Under the pieces are notes generated by a model. That model had not been told where the DNA came from. It did not search any database and saw only the letters and a list, made by a program, of their open reading frames with translations. A DNA stretch of 64,000 bases from Longispora sp047121295 (GTDB lineage: Bacteria > Actinomycetota > Actinomycetes > Mycobacteriales > Micromonosporaceae), in NCBI RefSeq assembly GCF_047121295.1, contig NZ_CP139447.1, forward strand, positions 3,782,001 through 3,846,000. The letters run 5' to 3'. A program made the position numbers and the translations under genes. Below, one piece after another: positions 27,011 through 35,305 of this stretch. Numbering within the stretch: position 1 is the stretch's first letter; each line of letters opens with the position of its first letter.

Positions 27011-28326
27011 TCAACACCCCCCGTACGGTCACCCGCACCTACTACGTGCTCGCCCTCGGCAACACCCTGGCAGCGTCCCTGATCTGGGGCATCAACACGA
27101 TCTTCCTGCTCGACGCGGGCCTGTCCAACCTGGAGGCGTTCGCCGCGAACGCGTTCTTCACCGCCGGCATGGTGCTCTTCGAGGTGCCGACCGGCATCGT
27201 CGCGGACATGTGGGGCCGGCGGGTGTCGTTCCTGCTGGGCACCATCACGCTGGCCGCGACCACCGGGCTGTACGTGCTCCTCTGGCACCTGCACGCGCCC
27301 TTCTGGCAGTGGGCCGTCGTGTCCCTGCTGCTCGGCCTCGGGTTCACGTTCTTCTCCGGCGCGACGGAGGCGTGGCTGGTCGACGCGCTGGCCGCGACCG
27401 GGTTCACCGGGGCCCTTGAGGCCGTGTTCGCCCGGGCCCAGGTCCTCGCCGGGGTCGGGATGCTCGGCGGTTCGATCGCCGGCGGGTACATCGCGCAGGT
27501 CACCAACCTCGGCGTGCCGTTCGTGGTCCGGGCCGTCGTGCTGGCCGTGATGTTCGGGCTCGCGTTCGTGCTGATGCGCGACATCGGGTTCACCCCGCGG
27601 CGGGGCGGCCGGCCGCTGACCGAGATGCGCAAGCTGATGACCGACTCGATCGACTACGGCTGGCGGATCCCGGCCGTGAAGTACCTGATGCTCGCCGCGC
27701 CCTTCACCGGCGGCGCGTCGATCTACATCTTCTACGCGCTCCAGCCGCACCTGCTCGACCTGTACGGCGACCCGCACGCGTACGGCATCGCCGGCCTGGT
27801 CGCCGCGATCATCGCCGGGGCCCAGATCGTCGGCGGGCTGCTCACGCCGAGGATCCGCACCCTGTTCCGGCTGCGCACCTCGGCGCTGCTGTTCGCCGAC
27901 GGGCTCGGCGCGGTCGCCGTGATCCTGATCGGCGCGATCGCGAACTTCTGGGTGGTCCTCGGGCTGATCGTGGCGTGGGGGCTGTTCTTCGCCGCGTCCA
28001 CGCCGATCCGGCAGGCGTACCTCAACGGGCTGATCCCGTCCCAGCAGCGGGCCACGATCCTGTCGTTCGACTCGCTGATGGGGTCCACGGGCGGGATCGT
28101 GGCGCAGCCGGCGCTCGGCCGGGCCGCCGACGTGTGGGGGTACCCGACGTCGTTCGTGCTCGGCGGGGTGGTGTCGGCGTTCGCGCTGCCGTTCGTCCTG
28201 CGGTCCCGGGCGGAGCACGCGGCGGCCGACCACGGGGAGGAGCCGGGATCCGTTCCGGCCACCGGGCCGGGCCCCGGCGCGGTCGCGGGCTCCGAGCCCG
28301 GCGTCGAGCCTCCGTCGGGAAATTGA
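27007..28326 (+). CDS. MFS transporter
   Basis: A 439-residue major facilitator with twelve predicted helices. The first loop motif A is DMWGRRVSFLLGT near residue 68; the second half has the matching ADVWGYPTSFVLGG near 373. The C-terminal 40 residues are hydrophilic and proline-rich. Relatives are drug or sugar exporters of the type that carry a GxxxD-R loop; the substrate is unknown. Its GTG overlaps the stop of the polymerase gene by four bases, so the two are co-translated, which is unusual for such unrelated functions. Confidence 0.85.
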   Translation: MINTPRTVTRTYYVLALGNTLAASLIWGINTIFLLDAGLSNLEAFAANAFFTAGMVLFEVPTGIVADMWGRRVSFLLGTITLAATTGLYVLLWHLHAPFWQWAVVSLLLGLGFTFFSGATEAWLVDALAATGFTGALEAVFARAQVLAGVGMLGGSIAGGYIAQVTNLGVPFVVRAVVLAVMFGLAFVLMRDIGFTPRRGGRPLTEMRKLMTDSIDYGWRIPAVKYLMLAAPFTGGASIYIFYALQPHLLDLYGDPHAYGIAGLVAAIIAGAQIVGGLLTPRIRTLFRLRTSALLFADGLGAVAVILIGAIANFWVVLGLIVAWGLFFAASTPIRQAYLNGLIPSQQRATILSFDSLMGSTGGIVAQPALGRAADVWGYPTSFVLGGVVSAFALPFVLRSRAEHAAADHGEEPGSVPATGPGPGAVAGSEPGVEPPSGN

Positions 28327-28397
28327 CATAGTCACAGCTCGATGAAGCTGCCGGTCGGGGCCGGCGCGCGCTGGCACGCCCCGGCTAGCTTGTCGCC

Positions 28398-29054
28398 ATG
28401 GGCATCGACGAACTCGCGGGCGCGGCGCTGATGGCGGTGCTGTCCGACCCGGACGGCACCGGCCGCAGCTGGCCGGCGATGGTCGTGCGCACCCGGCTCA
28501 CCGCCGCCCCGGCCGGCAAGGACGCGCTGGCCGCGCTCGTCGCCGACCCGGACAACTCCGAGCTGCGGGCGCTGGCCAGGGCCACGATCGCGGCGGACCT
28601 GGCGTCCGACCCCGCCTTCACGACCGACGTGCGCCGGGCGCTGGGGCTCGACGGCCGGCCCGAGCTCACCCGGGGCGCGGTGGCGACCGGGTTCGTCGCC
28701 GTGCTGGCCGTGGTGCTGATGGCCGTCGGCGCGATCGAGTACTGCGCGGCGGCCCGCGCCACGGCGCTGCGGCCCCTGGAGGGCACGTGGACCGCCGAGG
28801 GGCCACCCGCCGGGATCTGGGCGCCGCCGGCCACCCTGACCGTGGGCCCGGATCATCACTTCCGGTACCGGGCGCCGCTCGGGACCGAGGGCGAACCGGG
28901 GCCGCGCACGGTGGACTGCTCCGGCGACGTCGACACCGACGGCGACGGGTTCGTGTTCCGCAGCACGGCGCGGGGCTGTCGGACGTTCACCGCGAAGCTG
29001 ACGGCCGAGCGGCGACTGGCGATCGACGGCACGACGCTGTTCCGACTGCCCTGA
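28398..29054 (+). CDS. Hypothetical protein with one membrane segment
   Basis: A 218-residue protein. Residues 1-90 are an acidic helical cytoplasmic domain, residues about 94-117 a single membrane helix, and the rest an extracytoplasmic beta-rich domain with two cysteines (VDCSGDV, RGCRTF) that may form a disulfide. No family is recognised. It stands between the MFS gene and hypF with no overlap, so membership of the hydrogenase locus is doubtful. Confidence 0.55.
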   Translation: MGIDELAGAALMAVLSDPDGTGRSWPAMVVRTRLTAAPAGKDALAALVADPDNSELRALARATIAADLASDPAFTTDVRRALGLDGRPELTRGAVATGFVAVLAVVLMAVGAIEYCAAARATALRPLEGTWTAEGPPAGIWAPPATLTVGPDHHFRYRAPLGTEGEPGPRTVDCSGDVDTDGDGFVFRSTARGCRTFTAKLTAERRLAIDGTTLFRLP

Positions 29055-29129
29055 CCGGCCCCGCCGGCCCTGGCACCCCGGCCGGCGGAACCGGCCCGCG
29101 CCGGACCCTTGGCGGCGGAGAATACGGGA

Positions 29130-31400
29130 ATGTCGGTCACGCGGACCCGGGTCCGGGTCGAGGGTGTGGTGCAGGGCGTCGGGTTCCGGCCGTTCGTCCG
29201 GCTGCTCGCGACCGGCCTGGGCCTGGTCGGTCACGTGCGCAACGACGCGCACGGCGTGCTGATCGAGGTCGAGGGGCCGCCGGGGGCCGTGGCGGAATTC
29301 CTGGCCACCCTGGAGCGCGAGCCTCCCCCGCTGGCGATGATCGAGCACGTCACGTGCGGCGCGCTGCCGGCCGCCGGCGGGTCCACGTTCGACATCGTGG
29401 CCAGCGAGGCCGGGGCCGGGCGGAGCACCCTGGTCGCGCCGGACACCGCCACCTGCGCGGACTGCGTGCGGGAGCTGTGGGACCCGGCCGACCGGCGGTT
29501 CCGGTACCCCTTCGTGAACTGCACGCACTGCGGCCCGCGCTTCACCATCGTGCGCGACGTGCCCTACGACCGGGCGATGACCACGATGGCCGGGTTCCCG
29601 CTGTGCGCGGACTGCGCGGCCGAGTACCACGATCCGGCCGACCGGCGGTTCCACGCCCAGCCGGTGTGCTGCCCGGCGTGCGGGCCGACGGTGCGGCTGA
29701 CGGACCCGGCCGGGGCGGCACTGCCCGGCGAGCCGGTCGCGGCGGCCGCCGAGCTGTTGCGCCAGGGGGCTGTCCTCGCGGTGAAGGGCCTAGGCGGGTT
29801 TCACCTGGCCGTCGACGCCGGTTCGGAGGGCGCGGCGGCGGCGCTGCGGGCCCGCAAGCACCGGGAGGAGAAGCCGTTCGCCGTGATGGTCGCCGACGTC
29901 GACGCCGCCCGCGCGCTGTGCGTGGTCGACGAGGACGAGGAGAACCTTCTTTCGGGTACCCGGCGGCCCGTCGTCCTGCTCCGCCGGCACCCGCACGCCC
30001 CGGTCGCCCCGTCCGTCGCGCCCGGCAACCCTTTCCTCGGCCTGATGCTGCCGTACACGCCCCTGCACCACCTGCTGCTCGCCGAGGCCGGCGGGCCCCT
30101 GGTCATGACCAGCGGCAACGTGTCCGACGAGCCGATCGTGTACCGCGACGACGACGCCCTCGACCGGCTCGGCCCGCTGGTGGACGCGTTCCTCACCCAC
30201 GACCGGCCGATCCACGCGCGCGCCGACGACTCGGTCGCCCGGGTGTTCGCCGGCCGGGAGCTGCCGGTCCGCCGGTCGCGCGGGTACGCGCCGCGGCCCG
30301 TCACCGTGCCGTGGGAGTTCCGCCGGCCGGTGCTCGCGTGCGGGGCGGAGCTGAAGAACACGTTCTGCCTCGGGCGGGGCCGGCACGCGTTCGTGTCCGG
30401 GCACCTCGGCGACCTGGAGAACTACGAGACCCTGCGGTCGTTCACCGAGGGGATCGCCCACCACGGCCGGCTGTTCGACGTGCGGCCCGAGGTGGTGGCG
30501 CACGACCTGCACCCGGAGTACCTGTCCACGAAGTACGCCCTCGACCTCGGCGGGGTGGAACTCGTCGGGGTGCAGCACCACCACGCGCACATCGCGTCGT
30601 GCCTGGCCGACAACGGCGAGGCCGGCCCGGTGATCGGGGTGGCGTTCGACGGCCTGGGCTACGGGACCGACGCGACGCTGTGGGGCGGGGAGTTCCTGGT
30701 CGCCGACCTGGTCGGCTTCCGGCGGGCCGGGCACCTGGAGCAGGTGCCGATGCCCGGCGGGGCGGCGGCCGTGCGGGAGCCGTGGCGGATGGCGGCGGCG
30801 TGGCTGGACCGGGCGTTCGAGGGCGCCCCGCCGGAGGGGTTGGGCGTGACCCTGCGCAACGGGGACCGGTGGGCGGACGTGGTCCGGCTCGGCCGGAGCG
30901 GATTCAACGCGCCGGCGACGTCCAGCGCCGGCCGGCTGTTCGACGCGGTCGCCGCGCTGCTCGGGGTCCGCGACACGGTCAGCTACGAGGGCCAGGCGGC
31001 GATCGAACTGGAGCGCTGGGCGGACACCGGCGACGGTACCGGGGGCTACGAGGTGCTGCTGGGCGACGGGGACCCGTTCGTGGTGTCCGGGGCGGCGATC
31101 GTGCGCGGCGTGGCCGGCGACGTGCTCGCGGGCACGCCCGGGCCGGTCGTCGCGGCCCGGTTCCACCGGACCATGGCGCGGGTGGTGCTGGCGGGGGCCG
31201 TGCGGCTGCGTACCCGGGAAGGGTTGTCGGTCGTCGCTCTTTCCGGCGGGGTGTTCCAGAACGTGGTGCTGCTGGGTGAGGCGGTGGCGCTGTTGACGGG
31301 GGCCGGGTTCCGGGTGCTCACCCACTCGCGGGTGCCGCCGAACGACGGCGGGATCAGCCTGGGGCAGGCCGTGGTCGCCGGGGCCCGCGACCGGGCCTGA
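29130..31400 (+). CDS. hypF: Carbamoyltransferase HypF, hydrogenase maturation
   Basis: A 756-residue HypF. Order: acylphosphatase domain (EGVVQGVGFRPFVR near 10-23), two zinc-finger units (CADCVRE ... CTHCGPR and CADCAAE ... CCPACGP), a YrdC-like domain, and a Kae1-like carbamoyltransferase domain with VQHHHAHIASC near 479. It uses carbamoyl phosphate and ATP to make the thiocarbamate on HypE that becomes the cyanide ligands of the Ni-Fe centre. ATG 29130 is used since upstream codons add nothing conserved. It is on the plus strand, convergent with the operon that ends in hypE, and shares with it a bidirectional hairpin at 31401-31452. Confidence 0.95.
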   Translation: MSVTRTRVRVEGVVQGVGFRPFVRLLATGLGLVGHVRNDAHGVLIEVEGPPGAVAEFLATLEREPPPLAMIEHVTCGALPAAGGSTFDIVASEAGAGRSTLVAPDTATCADCVRELWDPADRRFRYPFVNCTHCGPRFTIVRDVPYDRAMTTMAGFPLCADCAAEYHDPADRRFHAQPVCCPACGPTVRLTDPAGAALPGEPVAAAAELLRQGAVLAVKGLGGFHLAVDAGSEGAAAALRARKHREEKPFAVMVADVDAARALCVVDEDEENLLSGTRRPVVLLRRHPHAPVAPSVAPGNPFLGLMLPYTPLHHLLLAEAGGPLVMTSGNVSDEPIVYRDDDALDRLGPLVDAFLTHDRPIHARADDSVARVFAGRELPVRRSRGYAPRPVTVPWEFRRPVLACGAELKNTFCLGRGRHAFVSGHLGDLENYETLRSFTEGIAHHGRLFDVRPEVVAHDLHPEYLSTKYALDLGGVELVGVQHHHAHIASCLADNGEAGPVIGVAFDGLGYGTDATLWGGEFLVADLVGFRRAGHLEQVPMPGGAAAVREPWRMAAAWLDRAFEGAPPEGLGVTLRNGDRWADVVRLGRSGFNAPATSSAGRLFDAVAALLGVRDTVSYEGQAAIELERWADTGDGTGGYEVLLGDGDPFVVSGAAIVRGVAGDVLAGTPGPVVAARFHRTMARVVLAGAVRLRTREGLSVVALSGGVFQNVVLLGEAVALLTGAGFRVLTHSRVPPNDGGISLGQAVVAGARDRA

Positions 31401-31452
31401 GCGGCCGGGGAGCTGGTCCGGGCGGGCGAACCCGGGCCAGCTCGCCGGCCGC
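31401..31452. terminator. Bidirectional hairpin between hypF and hypE
   Basis: A 22-bp stem (31401-31422 with 31431-31452) with one mismatch and one G-T pair around an 8-base loop. It begins one base after the hypF stop and ends 6 bp from the hypE stop, so it can terminate both strands. Confidence 0.75.
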
Positions 31453-31457
31453 GCCGG

Positions 31458-32546
31458 TCAGCAGATCCGGGGCAGCGGGTCCCCGACCAGCATGTCCACG
31501 ATCCGGGTGCCGCCGAACGCCGTCTTCAGCAGCACCAGCCCGGGCGGGTCCTCGGCGACCCGGCCGATCACGGCCGCCCCGGCCCCGAGCGGGTGCGCCC
31601 GCATCGCGGCGAGGGCCACGTCGGCCTCCGCCCCGTCCACGACGGCGACGAGCCGACCCTCGCAGGCGACGTACAGCGGGTCGATGCCCAGCAGCTCGCA
31701 CGCGCCGCGCACGTCCCGGCGGACGGGGATCGTGTCCTCCCGCACGATCACGGCGGTCCCGGACGCGGCGGCGATCTCGTTGAGGACGGTCGCGACGCCG
31801 CCCCGGGTGGCGTCGCGCAGGCAGCGCACCCCGTCGGTGGCGTCCAGCAGGGCCGCGACCAGGCCGTGCAGGGCGGCGGTGTCGGAGGTGACGTCGGAGG
31901 AGATGTCCAGCTCGCCCCGCGCCAGCATGACGGTCACGCCGTGCTCGCCGACCGGGCCGGACACCAGCACGACGTCCCCGGGCCGGGCGGCGCCGGCGCT
32001 GAACGCGCCCTCGCGTTCGACCACGCCGACGCCGGCCGTGGTGATGTAGCAGCCGTCGCCCTTGCCGCGCCCGACGACCTTGGTGTCGCCGGTGACGATC
32101 GCGACCCCGGCGGCCGTGGCGGCCCGGGCCATCGAGGCGGCGATCCGGCGCAGGTCGGCCACCGGGAAACCCTCCTCGAGGATGAAGCCGGCCGACAGGT
32201 ACAGCGGCCGGGCCCCGCACACCGCCAGGTCGTTGACCGTGCCGTTGACCGCGAGGTCGCCGATGTCGCCGCCGGGGAAGAACAGCGGGGACACCACGTA
32301 GGAGTCCGTGGTGAAGGCCAGCCGCGCGCCGTCGACGGCGAACCGGGCCCCGTCCTCCAGCGGTTCGAGCAGCGGGTTGCGGAACTCCTCGAGGAACACC
32401 GCGTCGATCAGGGTGTGGGTGGCCCGGCCGCCGGCCCCGTGCGCGAGGGTGATGCGTTCCTCGCGGACCGTCGGCCGGCGGCGGCGGGCCTTCTCGATCC
32501 GGTCGAGGACCTGCTGTTCGCGGTCGATCAGCGGAAGTTCCCTCAT
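31458..32546 (-). CDS. hypE: HypE, carbamoyl dehydratase for hydrogenase maturation
   Basis: A 362-residue AIR-synthase-fold protein. The ATP-binding start is ITLAHGAGGRATHTLI near residue 32, then GDIGDLAVNGTVNDLAVCGA, then TGDTKVV. It ends in PRIC, the conserved C-terminal Cys that carries the thiocarbamate from HypF and is dehydrated to thiocyanate. HypE works with HypC-HypD to deliver cyanide to iron. It is last in the 15-gene operon; ATG 32546 overlaps the hypD stop (ATGA). A longer open frame upstream overlaps hypD and is not coding. Confidence 0.95.
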   Translation of the reverse strand: MRELPLIDREQQVLDRIEKARRRRPTVREERITLAHGAGGRATHTLIDAVFLEEFRNPLLEPLEDGARFAVDGARLAFTTDSYVVSPLFFPGGDIGDLAVNGTVNDLAVCGARPLYLSAGFILEEGFPVADLRRIAASMARAATAAGVAIVTGDTKVVGRGKGDGCYITTAGVGVVEREGAFSAGAARPGDVVLVSGPVGEHGVTVMLARGELDISSDVTSDTAALHGLVAALLDATDGVRCLRDATRGGVATVLNEIAAASGTAVIVREDTIPVRRDVRGACELLGIDPLYVACEGRLVAVVDGAEADVALAAMRAHPLGAGAAVIGRVAEDPPGLVLLKTAFGGTRIVDMLVGDPLPRIC

Positions 32547-33670
32547 GCGCGCGTCGCCTCCCGGACCCGGTCGCGGCTGAACCTGCCGAAGTTGTAGTAC
32601 GCCGCGCAGGCCCCCTCGGATGACACCATGCACGTGCCGATCGGGGTCTCGGGCGTGCACGCGGTGCCGAACACCTTGCACTCCCACGGCTTGAGCACGC
32701 CCTTGAGCACCTCGCCGCACTGGCACGCCTTGGGGTCGGCGACCCGCACGCCGGGCACCTCGAAGATCCGCTCGGCGTCGAACCGGGCGTACTCCTCGCG
32801 CATCCGCAGCGCCGAGTGGCTGATGAAGCCGAGGCCGCGCCACTCGAAGTAGGGCCGCAGTTCCATCGTGCGGCCGATCGCGTCGAGGGCCACCGGGTTG
32901 CCGTCCCAGGGCACCACGCGGGAGTACTGGTTCTCCACCTCGCACCGCCCCTCGGCCAGCTGGACGAGCAGCTGGTGCACGGACTGCAGGATGTCCAGCG
33001 GCTCGAACCCGGCGCACACCAGGGGCTTGCCGTAGTCGCGCGCGATGAACTCGTACGGCCGGCAGCCGATCACCGTGGACACGTGCCCGGGGCCGATGAA
33101 CCCGTCCAGGCGCAGGTCCGGGGAGTCGAGGATGGCCTTGATGGCCGGGATGATCGTGACGTGGTTGCAGAACACCGCGAAGTTGTCGACGCCCTCGGCC
33201 TCGGCGCGCAGCACCGTCATCGCCGTGGACGGGGCCGTGGTCTCGAAACCGATGGCCATGAACACCACCCGCCTGTCCGGGTGCTGCCGGGCGATCTTCA
33301 GGGCGTCCAGCGGGGAGTAGACCATCCGGATGTCGGCTCCGGCGGCCATGGCGTCGAGGAAGGAACCCTGGCCGCCGGGTACCCGCATCATGTCCCCGAA
33401 CGAGGTCAGGATGACGTCGGGCTGCTCGGCGATGTGCATCGCGTCGTCGACCCGGCCCATCGGGATCACGCACACCGGGCAGCCGGGGCCGTGCACGAGG
33501 GTCACGGAGTCGGGGAGGTAGTCCTCCAGGCCGTGCTTGTAGATGGTGTGGGTGTGCCCGCCGCACACCTCCATGAACTTGTACTGCCGGCCCGGCTCGC
33601 ACAGCGCCGCGATCCGGGCGGCGAGGGCCTGGGCGACGTCGGCGTCGCGGTACTCGTCAACGAAACGCAC
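32543..33670 (-). CDS. hypD: HypD, Fe-S scaffold for hydrogenase Fe(CN)2CO assembly
   Basis: A 375-residue HypD. Conserved elements: EVCGGHTHTIYKHGL near residue 38, VHGPGCPVCVIPMG near 66, FGDMMRVPG near 92, GFETTAP near 143, and the C-terminal cysteine group (CQCGEVL, CKVFGTACTPE, then AACAAYYNFG) for the [4Fe-4S] cluster. With HypC it forms the platform on which iron gains its diatomic ligands. GTG 33670 has GGGAGG five to six bases upstream. It sits 11 bp after hypC and overlaps hypE. Confidence 0.95.
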   Translation of the reverse strand: MRFVDEYRDADVAQALAARIAALCEPGRQYKFMEVCGGHTHTIYKHGLEDYLPDSVTLVHGPGCPVCVIPMGRVDDAMHIAEQPDVILTSFGDMMRVPGGQGSFLDAMAAGADIRMVYSPLDALKIARQHPDRRVVFMAIGFETTAPSTAMTVLRAEAEGVDNFAVFCNHVTIIPAIKAILDSPDLRLDGFIGPGHVSTVIGCRPYEFIARDYGKPLVCAGFEPLDILQSVHQLLVQLAEGRCEVENQYSRVVPWDGNPVALDAIGRTMELRPYFEWRGLGFISHSALRMREEYARFDAERIFEVPGVRVADPKACQCGEVLKGVLKPWECKVFGTACTPETPIGTCMVSSEGACAAYYNFGRFSRDRVREATRA

Positions 33671-33681
33671 GCGAACCTCCC

Positions 33682-34008
33682 TTACTCGGCGGCGGACGCG
33701 GGGGCGGCCAGGTCGGCCGGGCGCGGGATGAACACGTCGTGCTCGACGATCCGGGAGTCGGCGAACGCGGCCAGCTCGTCGGCGTACGCCTGGCCGATGC
33801 CCTCCAGGAAGTCCAGCGCCGACCTCGCCTCGGTCTCGTCGATCTTGGACAGCGCGAAGCCGACGTGGATCAGGATCCAGTCGCCGGCCGTCAGGGGCTC
33901 CTCGATCAGCCCGATGTTGATGGCCCGGCGGACGCCGCTCACGTCCACCAGGGCCAGGTCCGGGTCGGCGAGGATCTCCACGATCTCACCGGGAATGCCC
34001 AGGCACAT
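33682..34008 (-). CDS. hypC: HypC, hydrogenase maturation chaperone
   Basis: A 108-residue HypC/HupF. MCLGIPGEIVEI at the N-terminus carries the essential Cys2 that binds iron, followed by the OB-like beta barrel (VDVSGVRRAINIGLI) and GDWILIHVGFALSKIDE. It pairs with HypD and shuttles the Fe(CN)2CO unit to the large subunit. It lies immediately upstream of hypD. A second, shorter HypC-like protein is encoded at 42237-42449 near the operon start. Confidence 0.93.
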   Translation of the reverse strand: MCLGIPGEIVEILADPDLALVDVSGVRRAINIGLIEEPLTAGDWILIHVGFALSKIDETEARSALDFLEGIGQAYADELAAFADSRIVEHDVFIPRPADLAAPASAAE

Positions 34009-34026
34009 CCAGGTTCCGCCTCTCGT

Positions 34027-34536
34027 TCAGTCGTCGGCGCGGGCGGCCAGTAGGCGGACCCGGACCGTCACGTCCGGGTACACCCGCAGCAGCAGGATCT
34101 TCGGCGGCTCGACCCCGAAGTCGCGGACGTCGAAGGTCCGCTCCCCCGTGATCTCCGCCGTGTCCGGGTCGGGGAAGGCGACGCTGACCTCGCCGTCGAC
34201 CCGGCGGGTGACGCCGTGGAAGGTCAGGTCGCCGCGTACCCGGTAGCCGTGCCCCGACCGGGTGACCTCGCGGACCTCGGCGATGATCTCCGGGTACCGG
34301 CGGGCGTCGACCCGGCGGAGCAGTTCGCTGTCGTAGAGCCGGTTGCCGGACCGCAACCGGCCGACCGGCAGGGTGAGCCGGCCGGTGGGCGGCGGTTCCA
34401 GGACCAGGGCGTCGCCGTCGACCTCCAGGTCGAGCGCGCCGGTCACGCCGTCGGCCTCGCCGTGGATCGGGTGCACGCTGGTGCGCGCGTCGATCCACAC
34501 CCGGGAGCGGTCCGGCACGATCCGGAACGTCGCCAC
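34027..34536 (-). CDS. YceI-like beta-barrel protein in hydrogenase operon
   Basis: A 169-residue protein with the YceI-like lipocalin pattern: FRIVPDRSRVWIDARTSVHPIHGEADG at the start (about 4-30), then the RSGNRLYDSELLRRVDARRYPEI segment near 62-84 and GDLTFHGVTRRVDGEV near 101-116. YceI proteins bind polyprenoids or amphiphiles. No signal peptide is present, so it is cytoplasmic, unusual for the family. In this locus it might hold a quinone-like electron carrier for the hydrogenase; that is inference. GTG 34536 lies 5 bp after the upstream stop. Confidence 0.8.
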   Translation of the reverse strand: MATFRIVPDRSRVWIDARTSVHPIHGEADGVTGALDLEVDGDALVLEPPPTGRLTLPVGRLRSGNRLYDSELLRRVDARRYPEIIAEVREVTRSGHGYRVRGDLTFHGVTRRVDGEVSVAFPDPDTAEITGERTFDVRDFGVEPPKILLLRVYPDVTVRVRLLAARADD

Positions 34537-34541
34537 TCAGC

Positions 34542-34646
34542 TCACATCCGGCGGATTCTCAGGTACCGCCGGATGTCGGGTAACGCGAGCACCACTGCGG
34601 CGACGACGCCGGCCAGCACCGCGCCGGCGACCACCCGTCCCATCAT
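34542..34646 (-). CDS. 34-residue single-helix membrane protein
   Basis: A very small ORF starting MMGRVVAGAVLAGVV, with one hydrophobic helix (about 4-22) and a strongly basic tail (IRRYLRIRRM). It is supported by a ribosome-binding site (GAGGGGGAG, six bases upstream) and by overlap with the protease stop as ATGA. Similar tiny proteins occur in group 1h hydrogenase loci. It may tether the hydrogenase to the membrane. Confidence 0.65.
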   Translation of the reverse strand: MMGRVVAGAVLAGVVAAVVLALPDIRRYLRIRRM

Positions 34647-35305
34647 CGGACTCCCCCTCTCGTCAGGTCCCCGGACGCTGCGCCGGGTGACCGGTGTGGC
34701 GTGACCGCGTCAGCGGCCGTCTGGTCGCGCGGCGGCGCGGTCGCCTCGGCCGCCAGGGTCCGGACCAGCAGCATCGCCTCGTCGACGGCCGCCGCGACCG
34801 GCGGACTCAGGCCGATCCCGTCGCCCAGGTCGGCCGGCTCGCAGCCGACCAGCAGCACCCGGCCGACCTCGGCGCCCATCCGGCGCAGGAGGGCGAGGAC
34901 GGCGTCGGGCTGCATGCCGTGCGCGTCCAGCAGCACCTCGGGAGCCGCGTCGACGGCGGGCGACGGGGCGGTCGGCGGCCGGGCCGTCGGCGACACGGTC
35001 AGGGCCGACGTGTCTGAAGGCGCGCCAGGAGCCAGGGCCGGCGTGACCTCCGGTGTCGGGCTCAGGTCGAGGGCGTAGACCGTGCCGGGCGGGCCGCCCC
35101 GGGAGGTCGCGTCGACCAGGATCGCCGTGTCGTAGCCGGACATCAGCTCGTAGGCGAGGTGCACGCCCCGGATGCCGAAGTCCCCGACCTCGGTGCCGGC
35201 CGGCAGGTCGCCCTCGACGGTCAGCCGGCGGGCCACCTCGACACCGAAGCCGTCGTCGCCGAGGAAGATGTTGCCGAGCCCGGCGACGAGCACCCGGGCG
35301 GTCAC
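34643..35305 (-). CDS. Hydrogenase maturation protease (HyaD/HybD family)
   Basis: A 220-residue peptidase M52. VLVAGLGNIFLGDDGFGVEVARRL (about residues 5-28) holds the Ni-sensing acidic residues, GIRGVHLAYELMSGYDTAILVDA the next conserved block with a second Asp, and LDAHGMQPDAVLALL the His ligand. It removes the C-terminal peptide of the large subunit after nickel insertion, probably beyond the His of DPCLPCGVH. A Pro/Ala/Thr-rich insert (about 90-115) and a polar C-terminal tail make it longer than the usual 160 residues. It overlaps neighbours at both ends. Confidence 0.9.
   Translation of the reverse strand: MTARVLVAGLGNIFLGDDGFGVEVARRLTVEGDLPAGTEVGDFGIRGVHLAYELMSGYDTAILVDATSRGGPPGTVYALDLSPTPEVTPALAPGAPSDTSALTVSPTARPPTAPSPAVDAAPEVLLDAHGMQPDAVLALLRRMGAEVGRVLLVGCEPADLGDGIGLSPPVAAAVDEAMLLVRTLAAEATAPPRDQTAADAVTPHRSPGAASGDLTRGGVR

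Noticed and set aside
31458..33602. 714-residue minus frame joining an Arg/Pro-rich stretch to HypE
   Set aside because: The upstream part is the hypD gene read out of frame. HypE starts at ATG 32546, with an ATGA overlap and the family N-terminus.
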